NCBI GenBank assembly: GCA_965222105.1
Contig: CBDCTQ010000074.1
Coordinates: 186,001-250,000, forward strand
Source: CALGLS01 sp965222105
GTDB lineage: Bacteria; Bacteroidota; Bacteroidia; Chitinophagales; Saprospiraceae
Direction: 5' to 3'
DNA: 64,000 nucleotides
The notes beneath the pieces were generated by a model. The model was not told where the DNA came from, searched no databases, and saw nothing but the letters and a program-made list of their open reading frames with translations. Made by a program: the position numbers and the translations under genes. Positions 61,959-64,000 of the stretch are shown here, piece after piece (position 1 is the first letter of the stretch; each line of letters begins with the position of its first letter).

Positions 61959-63182
61959 TTATCGTACTTGTTTATTGAATTTCATGTTGAAGTCTAATCT
62001 AAATCTGTTTCCCGATTCTTTGGCAACATCATGAGTAACTAACCCTTCGACAAAATAGGCTCTGGCAACAACATTAAATCTTGAACCAAAAGCGTAAGCA
62101 ATCCGAATTTCATGCCCTTGATAGTTTGTGTTCCTGTTTCGATTGATATTTCCAAGTCGGATCCAGTCATCTTCTGTGTAATAACTAACAACAGAATACT
62201 CTTCTTTTCTGGCGAAATAATATCCAAATAACCAATCTCCTTTTTTGCTTAACGCCCCTATTTTTGCACTTATCACAAAACCTGTATTTTGATCTTTGTA
62301 GACTGTATCTATCAAAGTATCGGGTAATCCGCTATAATCTTCCAGGTTTATAAAATGATCGAGACCAATCGTTATGGGAAGTTTGGTTTTCAGTTCTACT
62401 TTCAAACCAGACACAAGGAATGAGTAGTTAAGTTTAAATCTATCTCCGGTGTAGAAAAAATCTGTGGTAGGAACATTATTAATGTCTTTAAGTGCATAGT
62501 AACTACTTGCCAAAGTGACTGCGTTTTTCTTGACTTTGAAACCTAATTCTAATTGACCACCTAACATATGGCCGTCAATCATTCCATTAGTTGGATCTTT
62601 GGGGTCAAAATTTCCACTACCTGTATTGGTTATAAAATAGGCTGCTTTTGGTTTAATGTTGACATTATTCGTTTTAAACGACCCTCCTATTGCTATTCCT
62701 TCTGGTGTTACATCATCATCCCAAAATAATTCATTCTGCTTCCAGAATGGAAAGCTATTTTTCCCGGCCCACCACCAAAATTTATCATGTTTACCCGACA
62801 GAAAAACCTTATCTAAATTAATAGGAATACCCGTAAACTCTCTGTGTCCAAAGTTATTATGGGGAGATTGTAGACTTTCAGCGACTCCTGACCTTAACCT
62901 TGCACCCATGCTGATATTTTTAGTCCAATTATAAGTAAGTCCGAATCTCAATCTATACCTTATGCGGAAGCGATCATCTCTAAAGCTACCATTAAAATTG
63001 CGGGAGTTCCAATCCTGCTCTGCACGGAGTCTGATATCACCATAGAGTTTAAGTTTGTTTTTTTTCTCAGCCGCCTTCTCTTTTTCAGGGCTTATTTGAT
63101 CTTGTGCGTTGGTATGTAATGAATAGAAAAATAAAAACACGATGGTTGGCAATATATGTAGTATTTGTTTTATGATTCTCAT
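61959..63182 (-). CDS. Putative outer-membrane porin
   Basis: A 407-residue exported beta-barrel protein (signal about 1-26, ending HTNAQ). A short helical, lysine-rich segment (EKEKAAEKKNKLK) is followed by the barrel: LKLYGDIRLRAEQDWNSR, DRFRIRYRLRFGLTYNW and further amphipathic strands, with the terminal strand FRLDFNMKFNKQVR. This fits the Bacteroidota putative-porin family (Porin_5-like). The substrate is unknown. The gene is visibly more AT-rich than its neighbours, consistent with a different origin. It ends 47 bp from purQ. Confidence 0.75.
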   Translation of the reverse strand: MRIIKQILHILPTIVFLFFYSLHTNAQDQISPEKEKAAEKKNKLKLYGDIRLRAEQDWNSRNFNGSFRDDRFRIRYRLRFGLTYNWTKNISMGARLRSGVAESLQSPHNNFGHREFTGIPINLDKVFLSGKHDKFWWWAGKNSFPFWKQNELFWDDDVTPEGIAIGGSFKTNNVNIKPKAAYFITNTGSGNFDPKDPTNGMIDGHMLGGQLELGFKVKKNAVTLASSYYALKDINNVPTTDFFYTGDRFKLNYSFLVSGLKVELKTKLPITIGLDHFINLEDYSGLPDTLIDTVYKDQNTGFVISAKIGALSKKGDWLFGYYFARKEEYSVVSYYTEDDWIRLGNINRNRNTNYQGHEIRIAYAFGSRFNVVARAYFVEGLVTHDVAKESGNRFRLDFNMKFNKQVR

Positions 63183-63230
63183 TCAAGGTAAAAACCGACA
63201 AAAATCGTACCCCGCCATTTAGTAAAGCTC

Positions 63231-63262
63231 GAAAAACCAGCCTGCCGACAGGCTGGTTTTTC
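63231..63262. terminator. Perfect 14-bp palindromic hairpin
   Basis: GAAAAACCAGCCTG (63231-63244) pairs with CAGGCTGGTTTTTC (63249-63262) around CCGA. The A/T runs at both ends make it look like a bidirectional terminator, but it lies upstream of the porin start and about 310 bp before the next gene, so it may equally be a dispersed palindrome. The rest of the gap 63183-63575 shows no gene. Confidence 0.6.
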
Positions 63263-63575
63263 AAGCGAACCTTAGTTTTAGCTGACTATCGGTTGCTGTG
63301 TAGTATTGTAGTTTTCAGCATTTGCAAAAAATTATCTATTTGAAATAGTTAAATTTCAAAAAATGCTCGTATATTCGCGGCTGGCGTTTTATCCAACCGC
63401 TTTCCCCACCTTACTGAATTGACGACGTATTACTACTCCGGCTTCCGACATCCGCGCAAGCCGAGCCGTAGCTTCAAATTATAATCCCTTACACATTCCC
63501 AGTTTTTTAGTATCCCAGAGCCTTTTTCCGGCAAGGATATTGTATTGTCAAAATTAAAGTTTAATTATTTTGATT

Positions 63576-64000
63576 ATGTGTAAGTGTTTGTATAAAAGTA
63601 TATTACCCCTGTTTTGTATCCTTCTCTTTTGCGTGGCTGGTTATGGCCAACTGGAACCGGTGAAATGGACCTTTGAGGCCGAAAAAGTAAATGCCGGAGA
63701 ATACGACATCATCTTCACCGCCGACATTGAACGCGGCTGGTCGGTCTATTCGCAACACCTCGAATCGCAGCAAGGACCCATACCCACCTCCTTTGAATTC
63801 GACCAAAGCGCCAGTATCCAACTCATCGGACACACCAAAGAGGTCGGCAATAAAAAAGAATCCTACGATAAGACCTTCGGCATCAAGCTCGTCAAATTCA
63901 GCAATAAAGCCCGGTTTACTCAACGCGTGAAAGTAGAAGGCCCCATTGATACCGTTCAGGGAAAACTGACCTATATGACCTGTGATGATACCAGTTGCCT
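63576..64000 (+). CDS. DsbD-like thiol:disulfide interchange protein, N-terminal part
   Basis: The first about 141 residues of an exported protein that runs off the right edge. It starts at the ATG at 63576 with a signal peptide (YKSILPLFCILLFCVAGYGQ) and continues with the immunoglobulin-like N-terminal domain of DsbD/DsbC-corrector proteins: VKWTFEAEKVNAGEYDIIFT, then SVYSQHLESQQGP, and the diagnostic YMTCDDTSCL at the window edge, whose Cys pair exchanges electrons with the membrane domain. In Bacteroidota such proteins supply reducing power to envelope thioredoxins and to cytochrome c maturation, which would suit the thioredoxin-like and di-heme proteins in this window. Confidence 0.8.
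   Translation, partial: MCKCLYKSILPLFCILLFCVAGYGQLEPVKWTFEAEKVNAGEYDIIFTADIERGWSVYSQHLESQQGPIPTSFEFDQSASIQLIGHTKEVGNKKESYDKTFGIKLVKFSNKARFTQRVKVEGPIDTVQGKLTYMTCDDTSC

Noticed and set aside
1..64000. tRNA or rRNA genes
   Set aside because: I looked through the gene-free gaps for T-loop-like and rRNA-like sequences and saw none; a covariance-model scan would be decisive.

Overview
The window looks like a chromosomal segment of a Bacteroidota bacterium, most likely class Saprospiria (Lewinella/Phaeodactylibacter/Haliscomenobacter-like). The grounds are several proteins with C-terminal type IX secretion (T9SS) sorting domains, TAnnTTTG-type -7 promoter boxes, many lipoproteins, and families largely confined to the phylum (HYC_CC_PP, DUF4837, DUF6427, DUF2652). 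The genus is an inference. No rRNA, tRNA or CRISPR array was recognised.

Layout. 1-3.1 kb is an AT-rich accessory edge: the C-terminal end of a probable polymorphic toxin, a small probable immunity gene, a decayed gene tail, and a complete IS1634-like insertion sequence (1482-3090) with inverted ends and a 6-bp target duplication. 3.4-13.3 kb is mostly housekeeping: a lipoprotein, exonuclease III, a PlsC-type acyltransferase, a DUF2652/SRPBCC protein, the MscL channel, an MtfA-type peptidase with a coiled-coil partner, two tandem periplasmic thioredoxin-like proteins and a TPR lipoprotein.

13.4-27.9 kb is the most coherent accessory block and reads as a copper-handling island: an HYC_CC_PP protein, a Cus-type RND tripartite efflux system (pump with two frameshifts, TolC-like channel, small membrane protein, adaptor with heavy-metal-binding domain), two T9SS-exported proteins, a T9SS-exported MbnP-like protein, and two MbnH/CcpA-like di-heme lipoproteins. 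In the known MbnP/MbnH pair the di-heme enzyme oxidises a tryptophan of MbnP to make a copper site. Here the MbnP-like protein carries a T9SS tail and has two candidate partner enzymes. A DUF1800/DUF1501 pair follows.

31.3-33.4 kb is an AT-rich RloA/RloB pair (AAA ATPase plus TOPRIM-like protein), a probable defence cassette. 33.4-50.6 kb holds TrmB, an alpha/beta hydrolase, a beta-barrel protein, HtpG, an ECF sigma/anti-sigma pair, DUF4837, mevalonate diphosphate decarboxylase, a rhodanese lipoprotein, an OmpA/PD40 protein, a 2-oxoacid dehydrogenase E2 and CinA. 50.7-58 kb carries a beta-propeller adenylate cyclase receptor, a tandem duplication of a T9SS protein (one copy frameshifted) and the tail of another. 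58-64 kb has a frameshifted polyprenyl synthase, a hydrolase, DUF6427, PurQ, a porin and the start of a DsbD-like protein.

Three genes carry simple indel frameshifts (four shifts in all), so either relaxed selection or residual assembly error is present. Several dispersed repeats are visible: a MITE-like element with 15-bp inverted ends, a pair of 75-bp direct repeats, and GC-rich palindromes.
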